Notes: generated by a model not told the origin, from the sequence alone. A DNA stretch of 64,000 nucleotides from Edaphochlamys debaryana (GCA_016858145.1 JAEHOE010000001.1:3782001-3846000), one strand, 5' to 3'; positions 45,654 through 58,500 are shown, counted from the stretch's first letter. A program made the numbers and translations.

Positions 45654-47273
45654 TCAGCGCCCCTGCGCCCGGCGCCACGCCCCGAACTCGGGGAAGACCT
45701 CAGCAAAGTCGTCCTCCTCCGCCGTCAGCGCGTCCTTGAAGCCCATGAAGCCGTCCCGGCCCGTGCGCGCCAGGTACTCGAGCCGCTCGTAGCGCTCCGA
45801 CCCAAACGACAGCGCCACGGCCAGGTTGCGGGGGGACGCCAGCAGCCGGCCCAGGCCCCCGCGCCAGGCCTGCGACCGAGACAGCACCCCGCCCAGCCGC
45901 CCCGCCGCCGCCCGCAGTGCGCCCGGCGCCCGTGTGAGCAGCCAGGGGCCGTGGGCCGCCAGCGCTGCTAGCGCCTCGGGGCAGAGCTGCAGCTGCGAGC
46001 GAAGCATGGCGCTGTTTGCCGCCAGCACGCCCGGGGACGCGGTCAGCAGCGCGGGCTCCGCGGCCGCCATCTGGGCAGCGGCCGGGCCCGACAGCCCCAG
46101 CTGCCGCCGCAGCTGCCCCAGCGCGGCGGGGTAGTGGGTTGGCGGGTGCTTGAGCAGGCCCGGCTCCCGCAGCAGCAGCGCCCGCGCGGCCTCGGGCGGC
46201 AGAGCCAGCGCCGCCGCCAGAGCGTCCGCCGAGGCACCGTAGCCGCTGGCGCCGTCGGACCGCATCAGCACGTCCGGCGCCCCCGCCACGACCTCCCCCA
46301 CCTCGCTGCCGCCGGAGGCGCTGCCGCTGCTCCCCCGCGCCGTGGAGAGCCCCAGCACCTGTGCCAGGGCCTGGCCCCGCTCCAGCGCCGCCTGGGGCGG
46401 CACGCGGAGCAGGTGCGGCTGCGCGACCAGGGCCGCGTTGATCTGCGGCTTGGCCAGGCCCAGGCCGTCCCGCAGCGCGCCGCAGAGCGCCCGTAGGCCC
46501 GCGCCCGACTGCGCCCCTGCGTCTACGTCGGCGTGGGCCAGGGACGTGAGCTCCACGGTGAGGGCGCGGTTGCGGTAGATGAAGGAGCGGGGCAGGCCGG
46601 CGTGGTACTGCGCCACCTTGAGCACGCCCCGCATGGCCTCGGCGGGCAGGGGGCCCACAAGGGGCGCGCGGGCGGACCGGCCCGAGGTGGAGGCCACGGG
46701 CGGGGAGGGGGCTGCGGCGCGGGTTGTGGGCAGTGGGCCTGTCGCCTCGCCCGTGGCTACGGGGCTGGTCGGCTGGGAGGGGCGGGGCCGGGGCGGTACT
46801 GGGGGGCTAGGCGCTAGGGAAGGGGCCTGCTGGGGAGTGCTCCTCTCCCGCTGGTCCTGGTGGGAGGCAGCTGGGCCAGGCGCCGTGGGCGGGTCCTCGA
46901 AGAGCAGGCGCTTGTCGCCCGACACCACCTCCAACGTCCGGTACCCGTTGGGCGCCTCCTCGCTGCCAAAAATCTTGCTCACAGCGCCAGTCGCCTCCTT
47001 TGCTCCTGGTTTGGGCGGCCGTCGCAGCGTCTGCTTGCGCCGTGGCCGCTTCTCCGTCTTGAAGGCGACCGCCACATACTCAAAGTCAGGCGCCTGCTTC
47101 AAGGCCGGACCCAGCTCCAGGGACCGCTGGAGATGCTCGTGAGCTCCCGATACGGTCGGCGCGTCCTCTGCTGGCCTCGTGGCTCGCCGCGCCGCCGAGC
47201 ATGGCGTGGCTACCAAAGGGCGCCGAGCGGTCCAGCGGCCTGGAGCCTCCGCGAGTACGCGGGAGACTTGCAT
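45654..47273 (-). CDS. mTERF-domain protein, predicted organellar
   Basis: This is a single uninterrupted reading frame of 539 residues, with its ATG at 47273. The N-terminus is rich in Arg, Ala, Ser and Thr with almost no acidic residues for the first ~35 positions, as in an organelle transit peptide. From about residue 205 the protein shows repeated helix-turn units of about 30 residues with the mTERF pattern: Leu-rich, then P-x-L-L at the unit end. Examples are QPHLLRVPP, EPGLLKHPP, EPALLTASPG and GPWLLTRAPG. It ends with a segment (YLARTGRDGFMG) of the type seen at mTERF C-termini. mTERF proteins bind organellar nucleic acids and act in transcription, termination or RNA processing. Chloroplast versus mitochondrion cannot be decided. 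It is the only intronless gene in the window. Confidence 0.85.
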   Translation of the reverse strand: MQVSRVLAEAPGRWTARRPLVATPCSAARRATRPAEDAPTVSGAHEHLQRSLELGPALKQAPDFEYVAVAFKTEKRPRRKQTLRRPPKPGAKEATGAVSKIFGSEEAPNGYRTLEVVSGDKRLLFEDPPTAPGPAASHQDQRERSTPQQAPSLAPSPPVPPRPRPSQPTSPVATGEATGPLPTTRAAAPSPPVASTSGRSARAPLVGPLPAEAMRGVLKVAQYHAGLPRSFIYRNRALTVELTSLAHADVDAGAQSGAGLRALCGALRDGLGLAKPQINAALVAQPHLLRVPPQAALERGQALAQVLGLSTARGSSGSASGGSEVGEVVAGAPDVLMRSDGASGYGASADALAAALALPPEAARALLLREPGLLKHPPTHYPAALGQLRRQLGLSGPAAAQMAAAEPALLTASPGVLAANSAMLRSQLQLCPEALAALAAHGPWLLTRAPGALRAAAGRLGGVLSRSQAWRGGLGRLLASPRNLAVALSFGSERYERLEYLARTGRDGFMGFKDALTAEEDDFAEVFPEFGAWRRAQGR

Positions 47274-47621
47274 GGTCTTAATTCATCAAGGAGCACGCTG
47301 AACAGGCATGTGGGCTGCAAGTCACGATGGAGCAGGAATTGCGTTGCGGTGTTCGCGGCTCTCTGGTTAGGCGAAGTTCAGTTTGAGCTCGACAGTGGAA
47401 GTTGAGTCCGTAGAAGTGTTCTATCCTGTGTGGCTTCGCCGGTCCGCGGATGGTGCACCACTCGCTTGCATCGGCCTCGCGCTGTGCCCTGTCTTGCTCG
47501 TTGACGCAAGTAGTGCTTCTGTATTCACAACTCGGCGCGACAAACACAAACCATTTCCTGTGCACAGGCCTGAACACTGTGACGAGCACAACACCCACCA
47601 CCCGACACCTCTCGCCGAGCT
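47274..47621. promoter_or_regulatory. divergent promoter region, mTERF / glutaredoxin-DUF547 gene
   Basis: These 348 nt lie between divergent start codons. They are clearly AT-richer than both genes. No TATA box or repeat is obvious. Confidence 0.55.
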
Positions 47622-50600
47622 ATGCCAGCCCCGCACGGCGCGGTGCAGCTTGCGCGGAGTGGAGCTGCCGTAACCTTGCCCGCTCGACGCATCAGCGCGC
47701 CTCTCGCCCGGCTCCAGTCGTCTGCCTGGGCCAGCTCGCGGCCTCCGACACCTTCCTCCCCCCGCACTCCAGCCCCCACCACGACCACCCTTGCCAACCG
47801 GCCCTTCCCCGTGACTCGCCCGCTCACCATGGCAGCTAGCGCTACTGTCGTCTCGGGCGCTACGGCCGCCGAGGATGCGTTCGTCGCCTCTGTGGCCTCT
47901 GCAGCTGTTGCAGTCATGACCACCCCCGCGTGCCCCTACTGCAAGAGGGCCAAAGAGGCGCTCACGGGGGCGGGGGTGCCGTACGTCAATGTGGACGTGG
48001 GCGGCGATGAGGCGCTGAGGCAGGCGGTGCGGGAGGTGTCGGGCAGCCGCACGGTGCCGCAGGTGAGGGGGTTCGCTGGGCTTGCCGGGGAACGCAGAAC
48101 GGAAGTGTATCGTAGAATTCGCTCCGTGCAACCCAACGGTGCCTCCGTCGTTGTTCAGGTGTTTGTGGGCGGCTCCAGCTTCGGCGGCTGCGACAGCCTG
48201 CTGGCGGGGCTGGCGGACGGCAGCTTCACGCGGGCGCTGGAGGCGGCGCGGGCGGGGGCCGCCCCCGCGGTGCCCCCGGGGCTGCTGGAGCGCATCCGGG
48301 CGGCTGCGGCCTCGGTGAGCGTGCGGTGTGGTGTGGGGTAGGGTACTGAAAGCTTACAGGCAACGAGGGAATTAGGCCCGCTCGAGACCGCCCTAGACCC
48401 CTGCGTGGGATCACGGGATAGCATGGGGCGCCCTGATGACGACCGGCCATGTGACTGTCGAGGAGGCGCTGGGTCTGGCACTGGCTCTCGTGGTGAGGGT
48501 GCAGGCCTTGGCCCGGAGGAGGGGGCAAGCCTCGTCCAGGAAGCGAGGGTGGAGAGGGTGGCAGCTGGATGTCAGTGTTCTCGCTGCTTGAAAAGTCTTG
48601 GCCTGGAATCGAGGAAAGGGTGGGAGCTGAACCTCCGCATATGCCCGCTGCCTTGCTCGTGCCTGCCTGCAGGCCCGCGGCGCGGAGGCTGCTCCCTCGG
48701 CCGGCGGTGACCCCCGCCTCCTGGCGCTGGCGGAGCGGCTGGGGCGGGCCCCCGCGCAGGGCGGCATCGCCCGCAGCGACACGGCCGTGGGGTGAGGGGA
48801 GGGGGCACTGGGGGGCGGGGGTCCATGTGGCGGAGAACAGGGGCCCGTGAGGAGGTGTCCGTGTGGGGTAGCATTTTGGTCGGTGTGTTGATCACTGCAA
48901 ACCACCCTCAACCCCTGCCCTGCAACGGCCTGCACCCCGATGCCCGCGCAGCTCTCGCACCCTGCGCACCTTCCGCGCCCGTGCCTTGACCGACTGGCTG
49001 GCAGCGGCGGGCGAGGCCGACCCCGCTGCCACGGTCCGGGCCCTGCTGGCCGCCCGCCTGGCGGCGCCCGCGGCGGCGGACGCAGCGGCAGCGGACGCCG
49101 CGGCAGCGGCGGTGGCCCGCGGGGAGGGCGTCAGCGCGGGTGGCGGCGAGGGGCCGCTGCTGATGCTGACCGCCGAGGCGCCGGCCCCCACCCTCGGGGA
49201 GCCCCTCAACGTGGGCTTCTTCTGGACCGGGCCCGCACGGCCCGCCAGCGAGGTGGGGGCGGGTGGTGGTGGGGAGCTGGGGCAGGCTGCCTGTCTGCAC
49301 CCTCGCTACTGGCGCTGTGCCGCTGCAGTCCGTGCGGTCCGTGCATGCCCCCGGGACACGGGCCCTGACGCGCGGCCGCCCACGCCCGCTGCCTGCCTCT
49401 CACCGCCGGCTCCTCCTTCCCACCCCGCCCCCCAGGTCGCCTCCAGCCTGCGGGGCCTCATTCTGGAGCTGTACGATGCACACCTCTCCCCCGACGGCCG
49501 ATCCGTGAGCTACGGGGCCATCCGGGCCGACCCGCGGTTCGCTCGCTTCGTGGCCGCCACCGCGGAGCTGCAGAAGGTGGGGGGAGGGGGTGCGGCCGAG
49601 GGTGATCGGGACAGCCATGGTGGGGGCTGAGGTCAGAATCAAGGGCCGAGTCTGGAGCGCCCAGCCCATTCCAAGACGTGAGATGGGTCGACCTAGCCTG
49701 AGCGCTCTCCGTGTCACCTACCCACCACCCCCCTCCCCCCAGGTGGACCTGTCCCCGCTGCCCCGCTCCGAGCTCATGGCGCTGGGGCTCAACCTCTACA
49801 ACGCCCTCATCGTGCACGCACTGGTGGCGCTGCGGATGACGCGCATGGGCTCGGCGGAGCGGGCCACGTTCTTCTCGCGCACCGCCAAGTACTGCATAGG
49901 TGGGGCTTGGGTGCGGGGGCCGGACTTGAGCACAGCAGTGAGCCCGAGCACAGCAGTGAGCCCAGGCAAGCCACGGACGCCCCAGCTAGTGCTCTGCAGG
50001 CGGGTAGCGTGTGGCCAACCGCATACCCATCTTCCGGCCTGCGCACACGGTCCCCACCCGGACACATTGCCCCCCCTCGCCCCCCTCGCCGCAACCACCC
50101 CCCCAGGCGGCCTGGACTACACGGCTGACGACCTGGAGCAGGGCATGCTGAGGGGCAACCGCGCGGGCGCCTCCAACCTGTTCAACCTGCTGGGGCTGCA
50201 CGGCCTGGCGGGGGGGCACTGGCGGAGGGACGACCCGCGCGCGGCCAAGGTGCGGGCCCGGGGCGGAGGGGCTTGGGGTTTGGTGCTTGGGGTGCCTGTC
50301 GCATGGCCCCCTTACCTGTGCCTTCGTCCCCACTGTCCCCACCGTCTCCGTCCAAATTGACCACAAGTCATATCCCCCCCGCCCCGCCCCGTCCAGGTGG
50401 TGAGCCCCGTGGACCCGCGCATCCACTTTGCGCTGGTGTGCGGCGCCAAGTCCTGCCCCCCCATCAAGCTCTACGCGGCCGCCAACCTGGAGGAGGGCCT
50501 GGCGGCGGCCGCCGAGGCCTTCTGCGGGGGCGAGGTGGCGGTGGACGCAGCCAAGCGGGAGGTGCGGCTGTCCAAAATCTTCAAGGTGGGTGTGTCGGGG

Positions 50601-51017
50601 GAGGGGGTGCTGGGGGGTGGGGGGGCTCAGGTCAGGGCATGGGCGAGGGTGGAAGACCCACATTCATCTGTTGTCCTCCCCGGCTTCCTTACGAGGGATC
50701 ACCCTGTCCGCCGCAGCGGACTCCTTCTCTTGCCGGCGCCTCCGCTCCGGCCGAGGCGCTGCCCCTCCCCTCCGCTCCCCTCCCCTCACCCACTCCCTCC
50801 GCACCCACCCTTCCCCTCACCCTGCCCGCCTCCCCAGTGGTACGCGGTGGACTTCGGGGCCTCCAAGCTGGACCGCCTCACCACCATTGCCTCCTTCCTG
50901 GCGCCACCCGCGCGGAGGGAGCAGCTGCTGGCCCTGGTGGCGGACGAGCGGGCGGGGCGGGGCAATGTGCGCGTGTCGTACAGCGAGTACGACTGGAGCC
51001 TCAACGGCACCGACTGA
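47622..51017 (+). CDS. glutaredoxin-DEP-DUF547 fusion protein
   Basis: The nine exons are 47622-48062, 48159-48314, 48673-48791, 48952-49252, 49436-49576, 49743-49899, 50107-50249, 50397-50585 and 50838-51017, giving 608 residues. Residues 1-70 are Ser/Thr/Pro/Arg-rich and could be a transit peptide. An alternative Met at residue 70 (47829) would remove it. A glutaredoxin domain follows with active site CPYC (C104, C107), TVPQVFVGG and GGCDSLLAG. A DEP-like segment comes next (around FRARALTDWL and GEPLNVGFFW). The C-terminal half is DUF547: LNLYNALIVHAL, YCIGGLDYT, LRGNR, DPRIHFALVCGAKSCPPI. The same three-part arrangement occurs in plant proteins annotated as protein disulfide oxidoreductases. 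Cys104/Cys107 suggest dithiol redox chemistry; the role of DUF547 is unknown. Confidence 0.92.
49928..49963. repeat. 18-bp perfect tandem duplication in an intron
   Basis: GAGCACAGCAGTGAGCCC occurs twice in direct succession within the intron 49900-50106 of the glutaredoxin-DUF547 gene. Confidence 0.8.
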
Positions 51018-52558
51018 GGGCCGGGGCGGAGGGGAGGCGCGTGGGTGCCTGGAAGCAGCGAGCGGGCGGGCAGTGCATGAGCAGTAGCTGGGGGGGGCTT
51101 GTGTGTCGTGCAGCGGTTTGGCAAAGGGCGGGTGGATGGTCGGCGGAGACTCCGGGCCAGGCAAGGGCCAAGGGACATTGTTGTTGCGGTTGCGGTTGTG
51201 TTCGTTTGGCATGTCATTGGGTTGTCCTTAAGCGTCGGAGTGTTGAAGAGCGGTGGGGACGACGGCAAACCCGCTAGGGTGCAGTTTTGACAGTGTGGGG
51301 ATAGGGCTTCGACGGTACAGCAGTGTGCCAATGAGGTGCAGCCGACTCGGGATGGGGCACGGATGGATGAGTATTATACATACATATGCATGACACACTG
51401 GCGCTGGCGGGTTTGTGGCCTCAAGATAAGCGTGTAGGGTCTGGAGCAGGGGCGTCGTTGATGTCTTCTGACCTTGGTGTCCTGGGCAATGCTGGCACAC
51501 GGCGGTCGGCGCAGAGCGGCCGGGCAGCCCTGCAGAGGTCGGCGTCCTCTTGCCTTGGATCATAAGCCTCGAGGAGTTTTGACCGCAACGGGCGACACTG
51601 TAATGAGCCCCTGCTGCTTCCATGCTGCCCCTGCTACCGAGCTCCTGAGCAGCACGCAGGTGGGGAGCCCTGGACGGTGGCATCCCAGGCTGCTCTACGG
51701 CTGATGGCCTCACCGCCCCCTCCCGGCCCACAGAGCCTGCGCCCTAGGGGCAAGGGGCCCTCGCGTCGTCGCGTGCCCCCGGCGTGCCCTTGCGCAAGTC
51801 CAGAAGCTCAGCGTGGGTAGCTGACATCTGTTGCTTCCGTTAACACTGGGGGCGTGTACGCGTCCAGGAACTTCAGTGTCCATACCCATACACCTTGCAT
51901 CCCGTCACATTGCCTCACACCCCTCCTTTGAAGGCCGAGTAAGAATCCACCTCGTGCCCCCACACCCCGCCCGTGGTCAAAGCGCACGCATCGTCACACC
52001 GCATCTTATGAGGCAAGCTGCACAGCCAGAAAGCACGCCATAGCATGATTGACACTCATCACATGTTCTGTACAAGGTCTCAAGAGGCCCCGCGGCCCAC
52101 AGACAGCCACCGCGTGAACGGGGCACTGGTTACCAAGCCCCTGCAAAACGGCAAGCGTCGCGCCTGCCATCCGTCCTAGTACGGTACACTGCCCTCGGGC
52201 AACGTCACTGCACATGCTGTATGGGATGTGCACGGCTGGCCGCCTGCACAGGAGCGCGCAATGCAGGATGCATAGAAACGGTACCGCACACACCATAGCT
52301 ACGGGCGACCCTTGCGGCCGCCGTGCCCCCTTCCCTACTTTCCCCAACCCTCCACTCCCCTCTTTGACCCAGCACACACGACAACGACCACGTTCGGCCT
52401 TGCATTCCATCCGTTCCACATTCCACATACATCTGTACTCACATAGTCAGAAGCGCGCGCTCTCAGGTGCGATGCAACCGCATGACACAAAAAGCATACG
52501 CGCGCCCGCTCCCACCACCATGCCCCACCCCACCCCACCACCCAGGCCGCACGGGGCC
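51018..52558. other. convergent intergenic region, 1.5 kb
   Basis: This region lies between two convergent stops and is AT-richer than the genes. TGTAA occurs at 51599-51603 on the plus strand. The stretch around 51370-51390 is AT-rich (TATACATACATATGCATG). I see no gene, tRNA or transposon feature. Confidence 0.6.
51599..51603 (+). promoter_or_regulatory. candidate poly(A) signal TGTAA for the glutaredoxin-DUF547 gene
   Basis: TGTAA lies about 580 nt downstream of the stop at 51017, a typical volvocine 3' UTR length. Confidence 0.4.
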
Positions 52559-55500
52559 CTAGCCCAGGCTCATATCCAGCGTGTAGGGCCGATTGAAGGT
52601 GGGGTTGGAGTAGGTGCTGAAGCTGCTGCTCCCGCCCGGCAGCAGGTGCCGCCGCGCCGGCACCCCGGCACCCACCGCCCCCGGCCCCATGCCCGCCTGC
52701 CCCGCCCCAGCCGCACCCGCGCCGCTACCGCCCGCAGCCCCATCCCCGGCCCCGCCGCGTGCGGCTCCCGCCTCCCGTGCGTTGACGGCCAGGGCCAGGC
52801 GCGAGGCCATGAAGGACCCCAGCGTGTCCTCCAGCGAGGCACTGCGCTGCAGCGACCCGGCCTCCCCGTCCTCGTCATTGAGGGAAAAGGCGGCCACGGA
52901 GGAGGCAAAGCGGCCGCCGCCGATGCGGGGCGCGCGGGGCGAGGGCGCGGCGCTGATGGAACCCGAGCCGGAGCCCGAGCCGGCCCCGGGGCTGCCCAGG
53001 CCCGTGCCGGGGGCCAGGGACAGGCCCGGCGGGCGGCGCGGGTTGGGGCTGGGGCTGGCCCGGCTCGCCTGTGTCGCCCCGGAGAGGTGCGTGGAGCTGG
53101 CGCCGCCGCCCAGGCCGCCGCCGCCGCGGGGCGAGCCCAGCCGCGCGCCGCCGCTCCAGGAGTTGCAGTGGCCCACGGGCCCGCGCGGGCAGTCCTCGCC
53201 GCCACCACCCAGCGCCAGCAGCGGCAGGTTGCGCACGGTCGGCATGGCGGGCAGCGGCGGGTGCGGTGACAGCGACTGCGGCGGGCCCTGCCCCTGCCCC
53301 TGCCCCTGCTGCCCCTGCTGGTGCTGCTGCGCCCTCAGCGACCCCATCCACTCGTCCACCGCGTCCACGGCCACGCTGGCCATGAGCACAGAGTCCCGCA
53401 TGGAGTCGGGGGGGGTCAGCGGCACCGCCCGTGAGAAGGCGCTGGCGCCGCCCGAAGGCGGCCGCTGCACCGGCGAGGGCCCAGTCGGGCCCAGCGGCGG
53501 CCGGCCCAGGCCCAGGCCCAGGCCCGCGGGCATGCTGGCGCCGGAGCGCTTGGGCGCTGGGGACAGCTCGTCCATGGGCGAGGGCCCGCCCAGGCGGCGG
53601 CCGTGGCGGCGCACCGGGTAGCCGTCCTCGGTGTCGTCGTCGGATCCGCCGCTGCCCGAGCTGGACGTAGATTCTGAATCCGAATCCGAGTCGGAAGATC
53701 GGGATCTGGTGGTCTGCTTGGCCTCGCGGTCGTCGGCTTCGTCGGACAGCGCGCGCCGGCGTTGGAGGCGGAAGTGCTGCTGCTGCTGCTGCGGTTGTTG
53801 TTGGGCGGGGACCTGGGCGGGGCGCTGCGGGGGCGGCGGCGGGGGCAGCGGCTGCGCCCGGGCCTGGGGCAGCGGCAGCGGGTTGGAGCGGTGCTGCGGG
53901 GCCAGGGGCACGGGCGGCGGGGGCTGCTGCTGGCGGGGGAGGATGGCCGGCGGCAGGCGCCGGCCGGGCGAAACGCGCGTGGGCTCCTCCGCCTCCGCCT
54001 CCTCGTCCTCCTCCTCCTCCTCGTCCTCATACCCCTCCTCCCCGCCCACGCCCTGCGGCGTAAAGATGCCGCCCCGGCTCAGGGCGGCCATGCGCGATCG
54101 GGCGTCCGGACTTAGGTCAAAGTCGTTGCTGTTGCTGTAGCTGTAGCTGCGGTTGTAGTCGCGCGACGCGCCGGCCGGGCCGCCGGGGCCGAGGCGGCTG
54201 GCGGGCCCGGGGCCCAGGCCGAGGCGGCTGCCCGCACCGCCGCGGGACTGGGGGTCGAAACCGAGCTCGGAGGGCACCGTGTTGGGGCGGGAGGAGAAGA
54301 GGTGCAGGTGCGGGCTGACGGGGCCGCGCGGGAACTCCTCCTCGTCTCCGTCGTAGCTGTCCTCGCCGGGGCCCCATGCCGCGAAGCCCTGGCGCGAGGG
54401 CGTGTTGGCGGCAGAGGCGCCGTCGAAACGGGCGGGCGGAAGCTGGGCGGCGGTGGGGTCGCTGGGGTCGTCCTCTTGGAAGGAGGCCCCTGGGCCCGGG
54501 ATGTGGTGACTAAAGGCCAGCATGGTGTGATCGTCGTACTGAATCGCGCCGCCGTACGTCTCATTGCCGTACGGCTCGGGGCTGTACATGGCGGGGTAGT
54601 GGTACATGCCGTGCGTGGTGGCGGCGCCGCCGGCTCGGTACGCGGCGGGCGGGGAGGGCTCGTCGGGGGTTTCGGGCGTGAGGGGGTGGGGGGCCATGGC
54701 CCGGGCCGTGACCAGGAGGCCCGAGTCGGAGCCCTGGTGCCCTGCGGAGCGGGAGCGGCGCAGGCCCCCGCCCGAATGCTGCTGCTGCTGCTGCGGAGGC
54801 GGGTGCGGGTGCGCGTGCCCCGCCCCCGTGCCGCCCTGCTCGTGCCCCGGCGCCACGTAGCGCGGCGGGGGGCCCCTGTAGCGCACGCCTTGGGGCGCTG
54901 CAGGGGGACAGGGGAGGCAGGGGAGCGGAGTGAGTGGAAGGTGGGGGGACAGGAGACACGTTGCAGGTTGGAGGCTGCGGCCAAGCGCCGAGCCTGATCT
55001 TCACCCAAGCCCCAACAGCACCGCACCCACCTGGCCCGCCCTGGCCCGCCGCAGCGTTGCCGAGTGCCAGCTGCGGTCCGCCGCCTCCCCCCGCCCCGCT
55101 GCCGGGGGCGCCCCCGCCCGCCTCCGCCAGCCCTGCGCGCCCGTGGGCCAGCTGCGCCCCGCCCGGCGGGGCCCGGCCCACGGGCCCTGGCCCGGGGCCT
55201 TGGCCCGGGACCGGCCCGTCACCAGCCCCTGTGGCTTGGCCTCCGGGCAGGGCAAAGCGGCCCTGCAAGACCAGGTCGGGTGCTGGCGCTAGGCCCGAAG
55301 CAGCGGCCGCAAAGGTAGGGGGCACAACGGGCCCGCCCGGTGCGGTCCCAGCGGCTGCGCCCGTGCCGGCTCCGCCGGTGGGGCCGTGGTGGTGGCCGGG
55401 GCCGTGCGCGAGTGGGGGCCGCCCGGACAGCGGCCCCCCGCCGCGGCCGCCCCCAGCCGTGGCGCCGCCTTGCCGCTGGGGCAGGTGCCCACGCGGTCCC

Positions 55501-58500
55501 CCCATGGGCGGCAACCGGCCGTTGGGGAGCACCATGGTGACGCCGGGGCCTGCAGGGGGTCACAGCAGTAGTGGGGCAGGTGAAGGGCTGGGCCGGCCGA
55601 GGGTGCAGCGGCACCTCTCGGAGAACCCAATGCTGGCAACCCCTGGCCAACGCCTAGGCAGCAGCTGCAACGCAGCGAGAAGCCAATGCAAGATGACCCC
55701 CGGCCAGTGCAGCTGCCCTCATTTGCAACGACCTAGAGCCAGAGGGGAGGGAAGCACGGGTGCCCTGCCCTGCTCCGCTGGCACCGGCCCTGGCCCCTGC
55801 CACCCCCACCGTCGCACGTACCTGGCCCCGCCTCGCCCATGCCTCCGCCGCCCCCCGCCAGCGGCACCCCCGCCAGCCCCAGCTGCAGCTCCCCGGGGCC
55901 GCCGCCGCCGCCCGCGCCCTCCCCCGTAGGCCCCGCCACGTAGGACCTCGCCCGCCGCACCAGCGCCGCCCGGGAGGGGCCGCCCACGGCTCGCCGCGCC
56001 TGTTTGCACGAGAACAGGAAGTGCCAAACTCGTTGTTATTGCATCCCTCCAAACCCTGAGACCCAGCTCCTCCATCGACACTGGGCTCCAAGCCACGCAG
56101 TCCACATACACCCAGCTCCCTCCACAAGCGAGTCCCCGTTCGAGACCTCCCCCCCTCCCCGCGCCCTGCCCCGCCACCCACCACGACGTGGTCTCCCGTC
56201 ACCTCGGTGACGCCGTGCACCGCCCCCACGGCCCCGCCCGCGCCGCCCCCGCCCCCAGGCCCTACTGTGAGCCCCTCCACCGCCAGCGGCTGCGAGTTGC
56301 GCCGCCCCCCCGCCAGGCGGATCTCCAAGCCGGGGCCGTTGGCACCGTCCGCGCCCCCGCCCGCGGCTGCTGCTGCTGCCGCTGCGGCGGCGGCGCCTCG
56401 GCCCACCGTGGTCCCCCGGACGGGGTGCCTGCGTGGTCAAGGCAGCGACCGGTAAGGTTCAGGTACGGCAACTGTCCAGCGCGTCTAGAGCCCTATCAAT
56501 GCATTCCGCTGCAGACTCTGCTCAGCCGCCCCCCTGCCCCACGCCCCTCGTGCTCCTGCCCCGCTCACCGGGGTGCCGAGGGGCCGCCCCGCACGGGCCC
56601 TGCCGACTGCAGTCCGGCGCCCATGCCCCCCACCGCCAGCGCCTCCAGCCCCCCCTCGTCCTCGTCGCTGTCCCCGCCCCGCCCCGCGAAGCCCACGCCC
56701 ACGGCCCCGTCCACCGTGGCCCGAGAGTGCGCCCGGGCGGGGTGAGCCCCGCCCCCGCCTGCGCCCGCGCCGCCGGCCGCCCCAGAGCTGCTGGTGCTGT
56801 GGCCCCCGCCGCCTCCGCCCCCCACTCCCCCGCCGGAGCTGCTGGTGTGGCCGTGGTGGTGGGGGTGCGGCCCTCCGCCGCCCCCGCCTCCGCCCCCGGA
56901 GCCCCCAACGGCGCCGCTGCTGCTGGTGCTGGGCCCTCCGCCGCCGCCGGGCCCGGGCCCGGCCCCCGAGGAGCTGGTGAGTGTGGGGCCGGCTCCGCTC
57001 AATGAGGCCCCCGAGGCGGTCCCCCCTCCCGGCCCCGGCCCCAGCAGTCGGGCCACGGTGGGCATCATGGCGGGGCGGTCCGCGGGGGCGCCGAAGGACT
57101 TGGGCGTGTCCTTGACGGCGAACGGGTGCTGGGGTGGGGGGTGGGGGCGGGTGGAGGCGTGGGGGTGGGGGAGGTTGTGGTGGTGCAGGGGTTGGGCAGG
57201 CAGGCATGGCAGGCGGTGCGCCCCCTATCCCGACCCCGGTCGCGCCCACCTGCGGGTGGTGCCCCCCCGCGAAGCAGCCCTCGCATAGGTCCAGGTCCGC
57301 GCAGATGAGGCAGCGGAAGCGCTTGCCGACCAGCGGGGCCTGGGGGGGGAGGAGGGGGGGGGGAAAAGGGGGCAGGAGGCGACTGGGCCTCAGGAGGGGC
57401 TCTGGAGAACACCGGAAGGGGGCCGGGCGCGCGCGGCCTCGCTGCTCCTCGGGGCGCCCTCCCGTTGAGACACACTACAGCGGCCTGGCCCCGGCAGCCC
57501 ACCTTCTTGCATGCGCCGCAGTGCGTGCCGTAGTGCACGTCCTTGCGCTCCTCCCGCGCACGCCGCTTTGGGGGAGGAGGACGCCTGGGGGAACGGTGGA
57601 GGAAGGCCGCCCAAAGTGACCGATCCATCGAGGCCCGCCGCGATGCCGCCCCCCGCCGCCCCGCCTCAGCAACCCCGGGTGCTGCAACTCAGGGCACATG
57701 GACACGCTTGCCGGACCCCTGGCTGGACCACAGCCGCCTCATCCTGCTGAACACTCAACCATTCCTTGTTGCAACCAACAGCCTCACAAATGCTGCCAGG
57801 CCCCTTCCCGTTCCCGAGGCCCCTCCTCCTCCCCCCCTCACCACTTGAAGTCGCCCCAGTCGGTGCGGCACAGGGGGCATGTGAGCTCCTTGCCCAGGCT
57901 CTGCACCTGGTGCTCCATCCACACACTGGTGAGAGGGGTGGGGCGAAGAGGGGCACACGGCAGGTCACGACACGGCCGTGTGAGGGCGGGCGGCGGGGTC
58001 AGCTAGACCTCATGTTCCGCAGGACCTCACGTCAAGGGGCATTACGGGGTGGCAAGCCCTAGCCCTCCCCGCCCTGCCCCCGCTCACCCCATGCACTTCC
58101 CGTGCACGTTCCGGCCGCAGCCGAAGCGGCACCACACCAGGTTGTCCAGGTCCTGCCCCACCATGTCCTGGAGGGGGGGAGGGCAGCGGCGGGGTGTGGC
58201 TGGGCAAGGGCAGGCGCAATGAGAATGCGACCGAGCCTATACCCAGCAAACCAGCGCTCCACGGCCGTTCCAGTACCGCCCCGGCCCCCGCCCCTCCGTG
58301 CGGTCGCGGGCGGCGGCCGGGCCACGCCCCTCTGCGGCCCCAGCCCAGTGGCGTCCCCCTCATGGCGCCCTCCCGCCCGCCGCTCCCGCTCCCACCTCGT
58401 AGCAGATGGGGCAGGGGTCCTCCTCGTCCACCTCCCTGCGCTTGACCTGGCCCGCGGGGGTCTTGTCCGCCGGCTTGGCCCGCGCGGCCTCGGGCGGGGG

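Noticed and set aside
47829..47831. Downstream ATG as the start of the glutaredoxin-DUF547 gene
   Set aside because: The upstream ATG at 47622 is in frame, with a plausible transit-like leader, so the longer form was preferred. The shorter start remains possible.
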